Shown: positions 21,522-29,585, counted from the first letter of the stretch. The stretch: 64,000 nucleotides of DNA from a virus (IMGVR_UViG_3300008108_004834:1-64000), one strand, 5' to 3'. The notes: generated by a model not told the origin, from the letters alone. A program made the numbers and translations.

Positions 21522-22217
21522 ATGAAAGTAGATCTGCATAATTTCTTTAAGCATTATGATGAAAACAACCCAAATCATATTGCTTCAGTAGAAAAACTGG
21601 AAGAAGCACTTGCAAATAAGCAACCTGAATTACTTGAAGACATTGCAGACTGGGTTATCACCTATAGAAAGAAACCTTCTGTTCCTGGAATTCTAAACGT
21701 TCCTTTCTACCCACAAACAGATAATTATAGGGATGCTCAACGAACCTGTAATTCATCTGCTTGTGCTATGTGTCTAGAGTATTTTAAACCAGGCACTTTA
21801 AAAGGGGTAAAAGGAGATGATACCTACATTCAAAAGGTATTCTCAGTTGGTGATACAACAGATCATTCGGTTCAAACCAGTGTTCTCAATTCTTATGGGA
21901 TTAAGTCTGGGTTTAAGTATAATCTTGGGTTTTCTGATCTTGATCGTGAGCTTGCTGCTGGGAGACCCGTTGTTATCGGTATCTTGCATCGCGGTACTTT
22001 ATCTGCTCCTACTGGTGGTCATATGCTCGTAGTGATTGGAAAGAAAGGTGATGATTATGTTGTTAATGACCCTTATGGATCTTTGAATGATGATTACACT
22101 GGCCCAGTGACAAATGGCAAAGGTGCTGTGTATAAGAGATCTGATCTTGAGTATCGTTGGTTGGAACGCGCAAAAGATAAGACCGGTTGGGGCAGAATCT
22201 TTGATGCAAAAAAGTAG
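21522..22217 (+). CDS. C39-family cysteine peptidase (frame 0 of a frameshift endolysin)
   Basis: 231 residues. An N-terminal helical part (1-50) is followed by a papain-like C39 fold: FYPQTDN (Q65), RTCNSSACAMC (probably C76), GGHMLVVIG (H167) and VVNDPYG (D183), the catalytic order Q, C, H, D of peptidase C39_2. It would cut a peptide bond, plausibly in cell-wall crosslinks. The frame ends GCA AAA AAG TAG; A AAA AAG is a classic -1 slippery heptamer. The -1 frame continues as a lysozyme, so this is probably both a stand-alone peptidase and the N-terminal part of a 388-residue fusion. A late box precedes it. Confidence 0.85.
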   Translation: MKVDLHNFFKHYDENNPNHIASVEKLEEALANKQPELLEDIADWVITYRKKPSVPGILNVPFYPQTDNYRDAQRTCNSSACAMCLEYFKPGTLKGVKGDDTYIQKVFSVGDTTDHSVQTSVLNSYGIKSGFKYNLGFSDLDRELAAGRPVVIGILHRGTLSAPTGGHMLVVIGKKGDDYVVNDPYGSLNDDYTGPVTNGKGAVYKRSDLEYRWLERAKDKTGWGRIFDAKK

Positions 22218-22247
22218 AAAGTTCTATTCCGCAAGTAGGAATAGAAC
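22208..22247 (+). promoter_or_regulatory. Programmed -1 ribosomal frameshift signal
   Basis: Slippery A AAA AAG (22208-22214) in frame with the peptidase, then TAG, a six-base spacer, and a perfect ten-pair hairpin: GTTCTATTCC (22221-22230), seven-base loop, GGAATAGAAC (22238-22247). All elements are seen directly. Spacing and stem length match known signals such as E. coli dnaX. Confidence 0.85.
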
Positions 22248-22687
22248 TCATCAAAAAATATGAACAATGTAAACTTGCAGTATATCCAGATCCCAAAACT
22301 AAGGGAAAACCATACACTGTTGGTTGGGGAAGTACTCGTAAGAAAGATGGAAGTCCCTTTAAATTGGGAGAAAGGATTACACGACAAGAAGCAGATGAGT
22401 TATTTGATTGGCAGATTCAAAATGAATTCCTTCCGTCACTTTCAAAAATTCCATATTGGGAGGAAATGAATGACAATCAAAGAGGGGCTTTACTTTGCTT
22501 TGCTTACAATCTTGGTGCAGATTTCTATGGTAGTCCTTACTTTACGACACTTACAAGGGTCTTGAAAAATAAAGAGTGGAATAAGGTTCCTGATACACTT
22601 TGTCTTTATAGAGATCCCGGAACAGATGTAGAAGAGGGATTGCTAAGAAGAAGAAAGGAAGAAGGTGCTTTATGGGCCAAAAAATAA
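22214..22687 (+). CDS. GH24 lysozyme domain reached by -1 frameshift
   Basis: 157 residues in the -1 frame. LIKKYEQCKLAVYPDP and YTVGWGST give the T4-lysozyme-type triad Glu (about 17), Asp (26) and Thr (35), and NQRGALLCFAYNLG with RRRKEEGALW the C-terminal helices. The enzyme cleaves the glycan strand of peptidoglycan. No ATG or GTG precedes the catalytic glutamate in this frame; the frame opens only at 22205 after a TGA, and the first TTG (22364) is behind all three active-site residues. Expression therefore seems to need the frameshift from the peptidase gene, giving a two-domain endolysin. Confidence 0.85.
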   Translation, partial: VESSIPQVGIELIKKYEQCKLAVYPDPKTKGKPYTVGWGSTRKKDGSPFKLGERITRQEADELFDWQIQNEFLPSLSKIPYWEEMNDNQRGALLCFAYNLGADFYGSPYFTTLTRVLKNKEWNKVPDTLCLYRDPGTDVEEGLLRRRKEEGALWAKK

Positions 22688-22781
22688 CTTTCTTCCCTTT
22701 TTGCAGGGTCTTCTAATAAAACGAATAACCTCTGGTGGTTGCCTTTTTGGTTGAGGTCTTCTTTTGTCTAGCATAAGACCA
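22688..22781 (+). terminator. Convergent intergenic region with terminator-like hairpins
   Basis: Between the lysozyme and the facing minus-strand genes lie ACCTC and GAGGT arms (about 22728-22757) around T-runs. It probably ends transcription from one or both sides, but the stem is weak. Confidence 0.4.
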
Positions 22782-22925
22782 TCATTCGTCGTCAGTCTTA
22801 GTGTGATTATGATTAGAAGAATTACTTTCTTCATTTGCTAGGATTATGATTTTGTATAGAACAATTGCTACTCCTATGAGTCCAATTCCTAAAAGTATAT
22901 TTACTGACCAAACTACTTCATTCAT
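22782..22925 (-). CDS. Small membrane protein (47 aa)
   Basis: MNEVVWSVNILLGIGLIGVA, one membrane helix to about residue 30, then a polar, histidine-rich tail HNHTKTDDE. It overlaps the upstream minus-strand gene by eight bases. It is too short for a normal holin but sits next to the endolysin; function unknown. Confidence 0.55.
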   Translation of the reverse strand: MNEVVWSVNILLGIGLIGVAIVLYKIIILANEESNSSNHNHTKTDDE

Positions 22926-23112
22926 TATTTTCTTTCCTATGAATCCATTCTTTTAGTTCTTTTACATAGTTTCTTAGATATTGTGCTTTTTCTAAGTGCC
23001 AACTATTTTTGGTTTTGAAATATTCTTGATTGTGATTATCAATTGCCTTCAGTATTCTATGTATTATAGAATTCCAATTTTCCCTTTGCGGAGTGTTAAA
23101 TTCTCTTGGCAT
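22918..23112 (-). CDS. Small charged protein (64 aa)
   Basis: MPREFNTPQRENWNSIIHRI and a helical, strongly charged rest ending HRKENNE. It is followed on the same strand by the small membrane protein. No family is recognised. Confidence 0.6.
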   Translation of the reverse strand: MPREFNTPQRENWNSIIHRILKAIDNHNQEYFKTKNSWHLEKAQYLRNYVKELKEWIHRKENNE

Positions 23113-23127
23113 TTTGTTAGTTATTTT

Positions 23128-23135
23128 CTAAATAC
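23128..23135 (+). promoter_or_regulatory. Late-like box TCTAAATA
   Basis: TCTAAATA, 39 bp before the start at 23167. It is a variant of the late box seen elsewhere. Confidence 0.4.
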
Positions 23136-23166
23136 TTATAGTCCGATGCTTTATATATTAAGAAAA

Positions 23167-23346
23167 ATGGAGAAACGGAAGGATCATGATAGGAGACAAT
23201 GCGAAAGAAGAACATATGATAGAAGATGTGAACATAAAACTCCAGAATATAGAGAATTGGAATATGAACTACGATGCAAAAATGAAGAAATTCAGAAACT
23301 TAAAGATGAAATTCACAGTATGAATGATGATCTTTTTGGGCAGTAA
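23167..23346 (+). CDS. Small basic coiled-coil protein (59 aa)
   Basis: MEKRKDHDRRQCERRTYDRR, then a heptad-like ELEYELRCKNEEIQKLKDEI. The first 22 residues are very rich in R and K, as in nucleic-acid-binding tails; the second half is a probable coiled coil. Function unknown. Confidence 0.6.
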   Translation: MEKRKDHDRRQCERRTYDRRCEHKTPEYRELEYELRCKNEEIQKLKDEIHSMNDDLFGQ

Positions 23347-23353
23347 TTTCCAA

Positions 23354-23689
23354 TCACATATACTTAACAGCAAATCCTTCCTGTAACATTCTTTCATTTA
23401 TAGAAAAACAATCGTCTTTGGTATATAATTCTCCAAGCATTCTTCCATACTTATCTTCTTTAGTTGTCTTAATTGTAATTTCTTTATCTTTAAGTTCTCT
23501 TTCCAACCATTCCTTTGCCTTTAGACCTTTATCTTTTTCTTGAAGATCTAAGGTTCTTGTTTCTGGAGCATCAATTCCCTTAAGACGGATTCTTTGTTGA
23601 ACGTAAATATAAAATCCGGCATCAATTACCACATCAATCGTATCTCCATCCACGATTCTCACGATTTCTTTTACTTTGTAAGTATACAT
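23354..23689 (-). CDS. Thermonuclease-family (SNase) nuclease
   Basis: 111 residues on the minus strand. IVDGDTIDV, RIRLKGIDAPETR and EDKYGRMLGELY carry the calcium-binding aspartates and the catalytic Arg, Glu and Arg of staphylococcal-type nucleases. The domain is of minimal length and has no signal peptide, so it probably acts in the cytoplasm, perhaps on host DNA or RNA to recycle nucleotides. Confidence 0.9.
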   Translation of the reverse strand: MYTYKVKEIVRIVDGDTIDVVIDAGFYIYVQQRIRLKGIDAPETRTLDLQEKDKGLKAKEWLERELKDKEITIKTTKEDKYGRMLGELYTKDDCFSINERMLQEGFAVKYM

Positions 23690-23702
23690 TGGAGTTTTTG
23701 AT

Positions 23703-23710
23703 TATTTAGG
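23703..23710 (-). promoter_or_regulatory. Late-like box on the minus strand
   Basis: CCTAAATA on the minus strand, close upstream of the thermonuclease start; it diverges from ACTAAATA at 23715 on the plus strand. Confidence 0.4.
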
Positions 23711-23714
23711 TTAA

Positions 23715-23722
23715 ACTAAATA
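23715..23722 (+). promoter_or_regulatory. Late-like box ACTAAATA
   Basis: ACTAAATA, 32 bp before the PilZ-like gene; the same sequence as in the porin composite promoter. Confidence 0.45.
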
Positions 23723-23746
23723 TTATATGCAATCACTATTTTAGTT

Positions 23747-24076
23747 ATGTCAAACGATAGAAATAGAGAAAGAAAAATCATTGATATCGGGTCTCATCCA
23801 TTGAAAGTAGAGTTTGTTGTGGATAACGAAATATATTTTACGGGAAAGATATCGGATATTAGTTCAATGGGATTGGGAGTTATAGTAGCATCTAATGATC
23901 GCATTGAAGTTGAATCTGGCCAGAAAGGAGTTTTACATATATGGAAAGTTACTAATAAATTTGTGGATATTCCCGTAACATGTAAGTGGATGAACAAAAA
24001 TTATGGGGTAAAGTTTTATGGATTTGAAACTGAGGTAAATCTATACGACACAGAACTCAGGCAGTATTTGGAATAA
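23747..24076 (+). CDS. PilZ-domain-like protein
   Basis: 109 residues. RNRER at residues 5-9 fits the RxxxR motif, and DISSMG at 37-42 the DxSxxG motif, at the distance found in PilZ domains; beta-rich sequence with VTCKWMNKNYGVKFYGF follows, as in the PilZ barrel. PilZ domains bind cyclic di-GMP. The gene lies before two virion genes and ends within a late box. It may be a small receptor that changes host signalling, or a virion protein that kept the fold. Confidence 0.65.
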   Translation: MSNDRNRERKIIDIGSHPLKVEFVVDNEIYFTGKISDISSMGLGVIVASNDRIEVESGQKGVLHIWKVTNKFVDIPVTCKWMNKNYGVKFYGFETEVNLYDTELRQYLE

Positions 24077-24079
24077 ATA
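24072..24079 (+). promoter_or_regulatory. Late promoter box overlapping a stop codon
   Basis: AATAAATA containing the stop TAA of the PilZ-like gene, 35 bp before the next start. Confidence 0.65.
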
Positions 24080-24106
24080 CTCTTAAGAAATATTGGTAGA
24101 TTATAC

Positions 24107-24943
24107 GTGGCATTAGATAGACCTTCAGACATAGAAGATACCTTAGATCTTTCTGATTTTTTTTCTTTAGTAAATACTGAGAAAAAAAGACAAAAGGAGG
24201 AGTTCTCTTCTATTGTCGGTGATTTGGGTTTAGATTCTATTTTTGAAGAAGTAAAGACATTAAAAAAGAAAAATAAAATAAAGAAAAAAAAGGACAAAAA
24301 AACTTTAGAAACTTTTGAGAATTGGTTGTATTCAGATAATACAAAAAAGCAACCAATACAAGAGGTGCAAGAAATTGTGGAGGAAGTTATTGAAGAAGTT
24401 CAAGAAATTGTAGATAATATAGTAGAAGAATCTTCGGAAAAACCTAAAGAAAATTCAACTCTTATAGAAAAATCTTTAGGTCTTCTTGCAGAACCATCGG
24501 ACGCTAAAATTCAACAAGACTCACTAACTCCACTGAATCAAAAGTTTGCGACACTTGAGGATCTTCAGAAACATTATAATCTTTTCCTTTCGAGAATTCA
24601 GCAACAACTTTCTACGTTAGGTGGAGGTGGTGAGACAAATCTGGCATATATGGATATGCCTCTTACATATGTCACTACTTCATCTTATACAGTAACTCCA
24701 CAAGATTATTATATTGGTGTTAATTATGCAGGAGCAGTTACAATCACTCTTCCAACACCAAGGAAGGATGGAAAGACCTACATAGTAAAAGATGAACTTG
24801 GAGAAGCGTCCAAGGGAGTAAATAGGTATATCACGATCCTCCCATCTGGTTCTGATACTATTGATGGTAGAGACAGGGCATTTATTGCTTATGATTATGG
24901 GTCACTTACTTTTGTTTATAGAAACGGTTGGAGAGTAGTCTAA
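24107..24943 (+). CDS. Probable virion structural protein
   Basis: 278 residues with GTG start. The first half is charged and coiled-coil-like, with lysine runs and VEEVIEEVQEIVDNIVEESS; the C-terminal 90 residues form a small beta domain (TYVTTSSYTVTPQDYYIGVN, then TITLPTP). This layout and the late box suggest a structural or fibre-associated protein. Its TAA overlaps the next ATG. Confidence 0.6.
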   Translation: MALDRPSDIEDTLDLSDFFSLVNTEKKRQKEEFSSIVGDLGLDSIFEEVKTLKKKNKIKKKKDKKTLETFENWLYSDNTKKQPIQEVQEIVEEVIEEVQEIVDNIVEESSEKPKENSTLIEKSLGLLAEPSDAKIQQDSLTPLNQKFATLEDLQKHYNLFLSRIQQQLSTLGGGGETNLAYMDMPLTYVTTSSYTVTPQDYYIGVNYAGAVTITLPTPRKDGKTYIVKDELGEASKGVNRYITILPSGSDTIDGRDRAFIAYDYGSLTFVYRNGWRVV

Positions 24944-26193
24944 TGTCACACTTATATAATCCATGGAAACCAGAAGATGATGCTTTTGGTAGATTAAGAA
25001 CATCAAATCCATATACTCTTGGAGATTATAAGCATCTTTATTCCATTGACCCGGATTTTGTAGATGTGAAAGTTGGTACGGGAGCAACTATAACTTTTGA
25101 TGTAAATCAAGCTGCAGCAATTTTAAGTTCTGGTATCAGTACTAATGGATATACTATTCACCAGACAAAAAGATATCATCATTACATGCCCGGTAAATCT
25201 CAATTGATTTTCTCTACATTTAATTTTGGTGCAGCACAACAAAATGTATATAAGAGAACTGGATACTTTGATGATAGAGATGGTATTTTCTTTGAACAAG
25301 CACCAGATGGAACTTTGAGTTTTGTAATTAGATCTTATGTAACCGGTATTGCTTCAGATAGAAGAGTTACTCAATCCGAATGGAATAGAGATAGGTTGAA
25401 TGGACAAGACCCTTCTGGATTTACATTAGATATTACTAAAACTCAATTGTTCTTTACTGACTTTGAATGGTTGGGTGTTGGTAGAGTTCGTTGTGGATTT
25501 GCACTTGATGGTAAGAATGTTGTCTGTCACGAATTTTATAATGCAAATCATATTCCAACAGTTTATATGTCCAATCCAAATCTTCCAGTAAGATGTGAGG
25601 TTAGAAATACTGGAACGCAAGTAGGTGCTGGTGGTTCCTTTATTCAAATTTGTTCTACTGTAATGAGTGAAGGTGGATATGTAGAGGCAGGTAGAGAATT
25701 TTCGCATACAACAAATCTTAGAACTGTTGGTGTGGGTACTACAGTTCCTATTATTGCAATTAGACTCAAGAATTCATATAAAGGATATCCAAATAGAGCA
25801 ACAGTAAAACTTGAAGATGTTTCTGTGTTTAGTAATGGATCAAATGTAAAATATGAAGTTGTAAAATTTAGAAGTTCTGTTGGAATTAATACAACAGGAA
25901 CTTGGGAATCTGAGAATACAGAATCAGTTGTTGAATTTAATCAATCTGCAACTGGAATTAGTACTGCGTATTTTGAAGACTTTATGGGTGGTTATGCTGC
26001 AGGAGAAAGTCAAAACTCACAAAAACCAACGGCAACAACTGCAGATGCTCAATCTGGACCAACATCTAAGAAAAATTATATAACACAAAATTTTGATTCA
26101 ACGGACTCAGAACTCTTTTCAGTCCGAGTAAGTAATATAGGTGATGCTAGTACCAATGTAGGTGTCTCTATAAGGTGGAGAGAAATTTATTGA
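24943..26193 (+). CDS. Virion structural protein, possibly fibre-like
   Basis: 416 residues, rich in G, T, S and beta-strand pattern, without membrane segments. It starts MSHLYNPWKPEDDAFGRLR. It is coupled to the preceding gene. Proteins of this type are abundant in cyanomyovirus particles; I cannot assign a place in the virion. Confidence 0.6.
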   Translation: MSHLYNPWKPEDDAFGRLRTSNPYTLGDYKHLYSIDPDFVDVKVGTGATITFDVNQAAAILSSGISTNGYTIHQTKRYHHYMPGKSQLIFSTFNFGAAQQNVYKRTGYFDDRDGIFFEQAPDGTLSFVIRSYVTGIASDRRVTQSEWNRDRLNGQDPSGFTLDITKTQLFFTDFEWLGVGRVRCGFALDGKNVVCHEFYNANHIPTVYMSNPNLPVRCEVRNTGTQVGAGGSFIQICSTVMSEGGYVEAGREFSHTTNLRTVGVGTTVPIIAIRLKNSYKGYPNRATVKLEDVSVFSNGSNVKYEVVKFRSSVGINTTGTWESENTESVVEFNQSATGISTAYFEDFMGGYAAGESQNSQKPTATTADAQSGPTSKKNYITQNFDSTDSELFSVRVSNIGDASTNVGVSIRWREIY

Positions 26194-26238
26194 GGGGATG
26201 GGGGGACACCTTTGAAACTGGACCCTCACCAGGCCCCT

Positions 26239-26272
26239 TGACGGACGGGTGAAGTTCTGTTACAATAAATAC
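26239..26272 (+). promoter_or_regulatory. Composite early/late promoter of psbA
   Basis: TTGACG, 17 bp, TACAAT (26262-26267) and, starting three bases into that -10, the late box AATAAATA (26265-26272). One site could serve host sigma70-type polymerase early and the gp55/gp33-modified polymerase late. Confidence 0.65.
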
Positions 26273-26275
26273 ATA

Positions 26276-26375
26276 CACGGGTTAAGGAATGTAACGATTT
26301 CTAATCCGTGTCTTCTCCAACCGGGATCAAGAGAAGTAAAGCATCCCTCATATCCACATCGGAGGGTGATGTGGA
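26276..26375 (+). promoter_or_regulatory. Structured psbA leader
   Basis: Three hairpins follow the promoter: ACACGGGTTA with TAATCCGTGT (26276-26311), CTTCTC with GAGAAG (about 26311-26336), and TCCACATC with GATGTGGA (26353-26375) whose loop GGAGGGT is Shine-Dalgarno-like. About 50 bases then lead to the ATG, which has no clear Shine-Dalgarno. It may be a translational control element. Confidence 0.5.
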
Positions 26376-26427
26376 GATATTTCGTACCATTCAGTACCCC
26401 CTGAATTACTACTTACCCTTTTAACAA

Positions 26428-27510
26428 ATGACTGCTACAATTGCTTCACGCCGTTCTGGCGAAAACCTCTGGGAATCTTTCTGCCAGTGGATTACTTCAA
26501 CCGATAACCGTCTTTATGTTGGTTGGTTCGGTGTTCTAATGATTCCGACGTTGCTTGCTGCGACTACTTGCTTCATTATCGCATTCATCGGTGCTCCTCC
26601 TGTGGACATTGATGGCATTCGTGAACCAGTCGCTGGTTCTCTGATGTACGGAAACAACATCATCTCTGGTGCCGTTGTTCCTTCCTCTAATGCTATCGGA
26701 CTTCACTTCTATCCTATCTGGGAAGCAGCGAGTCTTGATGAATGGCTTTACAACGGTGGGCCTTTCCAACTTGTTGTATTTCACTTCCTGATTGGCATTT
26801 ATGCTTACATGGGACGTGAATGGGAACTCTCTTACCGTCTAGGTATGCGTCCTTGGATCTGCGTTGCTTACAGTGCTCCTGTTGCTGCTGCTTCTGCTGT
26901 ATTCCTGGTCTATCCTTTCGGTCAAGGTTCTTTCTCTGATGCAATGCCTCTTGGTATTAGTGGAACTTTCAACTACATGCTTGTTTTCCAAGCAGAACAC
27001 AATATTCTGATGCACCCCTTCCACATGCTTGGAGTTGCTGGTGTGTTCGGTGGTTCTCTGTTCTCTGCGATGCACGGTTCGCTTGTAACCTCTTCGCTGG
27101 TTCGTGAAACTACTGAGAACGAGTCACAGAACTATGGTTATAAGTTCGGTCAAGAAGAAGAGACCTACAACATTGTTGCTGCTCATGGTTACTTTGGTCG
27201 TCTTATCTTCCAATATGCTTCGTTCAACAACTCACGTTCACTTCACTTCTTCCTTGCTGCCTGGCCCGTTGTAGGCATCTGGTTCACTGCTCTTGGTGTT
27301 TCCACGATGGCATTCAATTTGAATGGCTTCAACTTTAACCAGAGCATCACTGATAGTCAGAACCGTGTAGTAAATACTTGGGCTGATGTTCTAAACCGTG
27401 CTGGACTCGGATTAGAGGTGATGCATGAGAGAAACGCACACAACTTTCCTTTGGACCTTGCTGCTGTTGAGAACACACCTGTTGCCTTGACTGCTCCAAC
27501 CATCGGTTGA
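26428..27510 (+). CDS. psbA: Photosystem II reaction-centre protein D1
   Basis: 360 residues, uninterrupted, with the five membrane helices and ligands of D1: [15 protein letters not shown] (His for P680 and iron), [29 protein letters not shown] and the C-terminal metal-binding [14 protein letters not shown], after which the tail is processed. The phage protein has one extra N-terminal residue; at the position called 130 in host D1 it has Glu (YMGREWELS), as in high-light D1 forms. It replaces damaged D1 during infection to keep photosynthesis running. No intron is seen. Confidence 0.98.
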   Translation: MTATIASRRSGENLWESFCQWITSTDNRLYVGWFGVLMIPTLLAATTCFIIAFIGAPPVDIDGIREPVAGSLMYGNNIISGAVVPSSNAIGLHFYPIWEAASLDEWLYNGGPFQLVVFHFLIGIYAYMGREWELSYRLGMRPWICVAYSAPVAAASAVFLVYPFGQGSFSDAMPLGISGTFNYMLVFQAEHNILMHPFHMLGVAGVFGGSLFSAMHGSLVTSSLVRETTENESQNYGYKFGQEEETYNIVAAHGYFGRLIFQYASFNNSRSLHFFLAAWPVVGIWFTALGVSTMAFNLNGFNFNQSITDSQNRVVNTWADVLNRAGLGLEVMHERNAHNFPLDLAAVENTPVALTAPTIG

Positions 27511-27535
27511 GTTTCTTAAAACAGAATACTTCACG

Positions 27536-27561
27536 AAAGAGACCTTCGGGTCTCTTTTTTT
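27536..27561 (+). terminator. psbA terminator
   Basis: AAAGAGACC, TTCG, GGTCTCTTT and more T: a classic tetraloop terminator. Confidence 0.92.
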
Positions 27562-27572
27562 ATGCTATAATG

Positions 27573-27580
27573 CATAAATA
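27573..27580 (+). promoter_or_regulatory. Late promoter box of the psbA-linked endonuclease
   Basis: CATAAATA 34 bp before the start at 27607; TATAAT (27566-27571) lies just upstream. Confidence 0.6.
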
Positions 27581-27606
27581 GTTCCATACCAAACTTCCAT
27601 ACCATA

Positions 27607-27972
27607 ATGAAAACTTGTAGCAGATGCGGGCAAACAAAAGAACTTGATGGGTTCTCTAAAAGAAGCAGCAGACCTTCTGGTGTTCAATCAAAGTGTAAGG
27701 ACTGTGAACGGGAAGTTCGTAGGCAGTACTATAAGACCCACGAATATGCCAGACGTAGATTTAAACTTACTGAAGACCAATATAATGACCTGATGAAAAA
27801 TGAGAAATGTCAAATATGTAATGTAGAACTAACAAAGAAATGTATAGACCACTGCCACTCTACAAATAAGGTTCGTGGTGTTCTCTGCAATAACTGCAAC
27901 ACGGCTCTTGGTCTTGTAGGAGATAATATAGATACCTTACAAAAAATGATTCAATATCTAAATGTCTCATAA
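27607..27972 (+). CDS. Endonuclease VII-like free-standing homing endonuclease
   Basis: 121 residues. An N-terminal zinc ribbon (CSRCGQ and CKDCER), then CQICNVELTKKCIDHCHSTN and RGVLCNNCNTALGLVGDN, the core of the recombination-endonuclease-VII family. A free-standing homing endonuclease, F-CphI, is known downstream of psbA in the cyanophage S-PM2; this gene has the same location. It probably promotes spread of the psbA region between phages. Confidence 0.85.
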   Translation: MKTCSRCGQTKELDGFSKRSSRPSGVQSKCKDCEREVRRQYYKTHEYARRRFKLTEDQYNDLMKNEKCQICNVELTKKCIDHCHSTNKVRGVLCNNCNTALGLVGDNIDTLQKMIQYLNVS

Positions 27973-28078
27973 TACTCAACACGAACCTATGCCAAACTGG
28001 GTAATCTGGGCAGGCATAGGTATGCTAGTTTTCATAGTTCTCGTATTTGTCCTGTTCACCCTTGGGCAGATTTATTGA
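27962..28078 (+). CDS. Small membrane protein between psbA and psbD (38 aa)
   Basis: MSHNTQHEPMPNWVIWAGIG, then a single strong membrane helix to the C-terminus. It overlaps the endonuclease end by 11 bases. It resembles small photosystem subunits only in size; no assignment is possible. Confidence 0.5.
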   Translation: MSHNTQHEPMPNWVIWAGIGMLVFIVLVFVLFTLGQIY

Positions 28079-28097
28079 GAATAAGCAATAATACTCA

Positions 28098-28131
28098 TTG
28101 ACTCTTTTGTTAAGAAGTGTTAACATAAATA
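28098..28131 (+). promoter_or_regulatory. Composite early/late promoter of the psbD operon
   Basis: TTGACT, 17 bp, TAACAT (28121-28126), with CATAAATA starting three bases into the -10 (28124-28131). Same register as at psbA. Confidence 0.6.
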
Positions 28132-28156
28132 CAACAAATCTTAATGGAGGGATTTT

Positions 28157-28390
28157 GTGATTGGCAATCTTGAACCTGAAGAAAATGTTCTTCAATGGTT
28201 TGAACAAACTTCGGATGAGCCTTATACTCGTCACGATTATAAAATAGTTTATACCAATAAAAAACCTGTAGTTTTTGATAACTATGAGGACTTTAGGAAA
28301 TCCTGGTGGGAAACTCCTAATCAGTTTTTAAGTCACAGTGAAGTTTTAGATCACAAAGAAAAGAAAAATAAATCTGGAGGATTTAAATAA
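28157..28390 (+). CDS. Small protein upstream of psbD (77 aa)
   Basis: GTG start with GGAGGG just upstream. [20 protein letters not shown] onward; soluble and charged, with SWWETPNQF near the end and a lysine-rich tail. It ends two bases before psbD, and the psbD Shine-Dalgarno (GGAGGA) is inside its end, so translation is coupled. Function unknown. Confidence 0.7.
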   Translation: MIGNLEPEENVLQWFEQTSDEPYTRHDYKIVYTNKKPVVFDNYEDFRKSWWETPNQFLSHSEVLDHKEKKNKSGGFK

Positions 28391-28392
28391 CA

Positions 28393-29454
28393 ATGGTTTC
28401 ATCAACGCTCACACAACCTATTTCACGGAGAGGATGGTTTGATGTCTTGGATGACTGGCTTAAACGAGATCGCTTTGTCTTTGTGGGTTGGTCTGGATTA
28501 CTTCTTTTTCCCACTGCTTATCTGGCCCTTGGTGGCTGGCTTACTGGCACAACGTTTGTTACTAGTTGGTACACCCACGGGTTGGCGTCTTCTTACCTTG
28601 AGGGCGCTAATTTCCTCACAGCAGCTGTGTCAACGCCTGCTGATGCTATGGGTCATTCTCTTCTTCTACTTTGGGGCCCTGAGTCTCAAGGGGATTTCGT
28701 CAGGTGGTGCCAACTTGGCGGACTCTGGCCTTTTGTGGCACTCCACGGGTCTTTCGCTCTAATTGGATTCATGCTTCGTCAGTTTGAGATTGCTCGTCTG
28801 GTAGGCATCCGTCCTTACAATGCAATCGCATTCTCTGGTCCTATTGCCGTATTCGTTTCTGTATTCCTGATGTATCCACTGGGTCAATCCAGTTGGTTCT
28901 TTGCTCCCTCCTTTGGAGTCGCAGCAATCTTCAGGTTCCTTCTGTTTCTTCAGGGTTTCCACAACTGGACCCTCAACCCCTTCCATATGATGGGAGTTGC
29001 TGGTATACTGGGTGGAGCACTGCTCTGTGCCATTCACGGAGCAACTGTAGAAAACACTCTATTTGAAGATGGTGAACAAGCAAACACATTCAAGGCATTT
29101 GAACCTACCCAGGAAGAAGAAACCTATTCAATGGTTACTGCAAATCGTTTCTGGTCACAGATCTTTGGTATCGCTTTTAGTAATAAGCGTTGGCTGCATT
29201 TCTTTATGCTTTTCGTCCCTGTTATGGGGCTTTGGACCTCTTCAATTGGTATTATTGGGCTTGCTCTTAATCTTCGTGCTTACGATTTCGTAAGTCAGGA
29301 GATTCGTGCCGCAGAAGATCCTGAGTTTGAAACGTTCTATACAAAGAACATTCTTCTGAATGAAGGACTTCGTGCTTGGATGGCACCAGTAGACCAACCA
29401 CATGAACAATTTGTATTCCCTGAGGAAGTTCTTCCAAGAGGCAATGCACTGTGA
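28393..29454 (+). CDS. psbD: Photosystem II reaction-centre protein D2
   Basis: 353 residues with near-universal D2 blocks: [57 protein letters not shown] (P680 and iron His), [12 protein letters not shown] and the end [12 protein letters not shown]. Normal full length. With D1 it forms the photosystem II core; cyanophages carrying psbD usually also carry psbA. The stop overlaps a GTG of the next small gene. Confidence 0.98.
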   Translation: MVSSTLTQPISRRGWFDVLDDWLKRDRFVFVGWSGLLLFPTAYLALGGWLTGTTFVTSWYTHGLASSYLEGANFLTAAVSTPADAMGHSLLLLWGPESQGDFVRWCQLGGLWPFVALHGSFALIGFMLRQFEIARLVGIRPYNAIAFSGPIAVFVSVFLMYPLGQSSWFFAPSFGVAAIFRFLLFLQGFHNWTLNPFHMMGVAGILGGALLCAIHGATVENTLFEDGEQANTFKAFEPTQEEETYSMVTANRFWSQIFGIAFSNKRWLHFFMLFVPVMGLWTSSIGIIGLALNLRAYDFVSQEIRAAEDPEFETFYTKNILLNEGLRAWMAPVDQPHEQFVFPEEVLPRGNAL

Positions 29455-29585
29455 ACCCTCAGTATATTCTGTACTTGGTTCTCTTTGTATTTGCTCTAAT
29501 CATTATTCTCAATGAGGATCATGATAATGATGATGATCAAGATGGGGGAATTTTACAACCCGTTTATTCGCAAGGACAAACTTAA
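29451..29585 (+). CDS. Small membrane protein coupled to psbD (44 aa)
   Basis: GTG start sharing GTGA with the psbD stop. [20 protein letters not shown] is one membrane helix; an aspartate-rich tail follows. Coupling to psbD suggests it is made with D2, but it is not a photosystem subunit I recognise. Confidence 0.55.
   Translation: MNPQYILYLVLFVFALIIILNEDHDNDDDQDGGILQPVYSQGQT

Noticed and set aside
22364-22687. Lysozyme starting at TTG 22364 as an independent protein
   Set aside because: It would lack the catalytic Glu, Asp and Thr that lie upstream in the same frame, so frameshift expression is the better reading.
26428-27510. Group I intron in psbA
   Set aside because: Some cyanophage psbA genes have one. 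Here the 360 codons are continuous.
26536-29449. Long open frames opposite psbA and psbD
   Set aside because: They run antisense inside highly conserved genes, lack Shine-Dalgarno sequences and encode low-quality, His/Arg-rich products; they are shadows of biased codon use.
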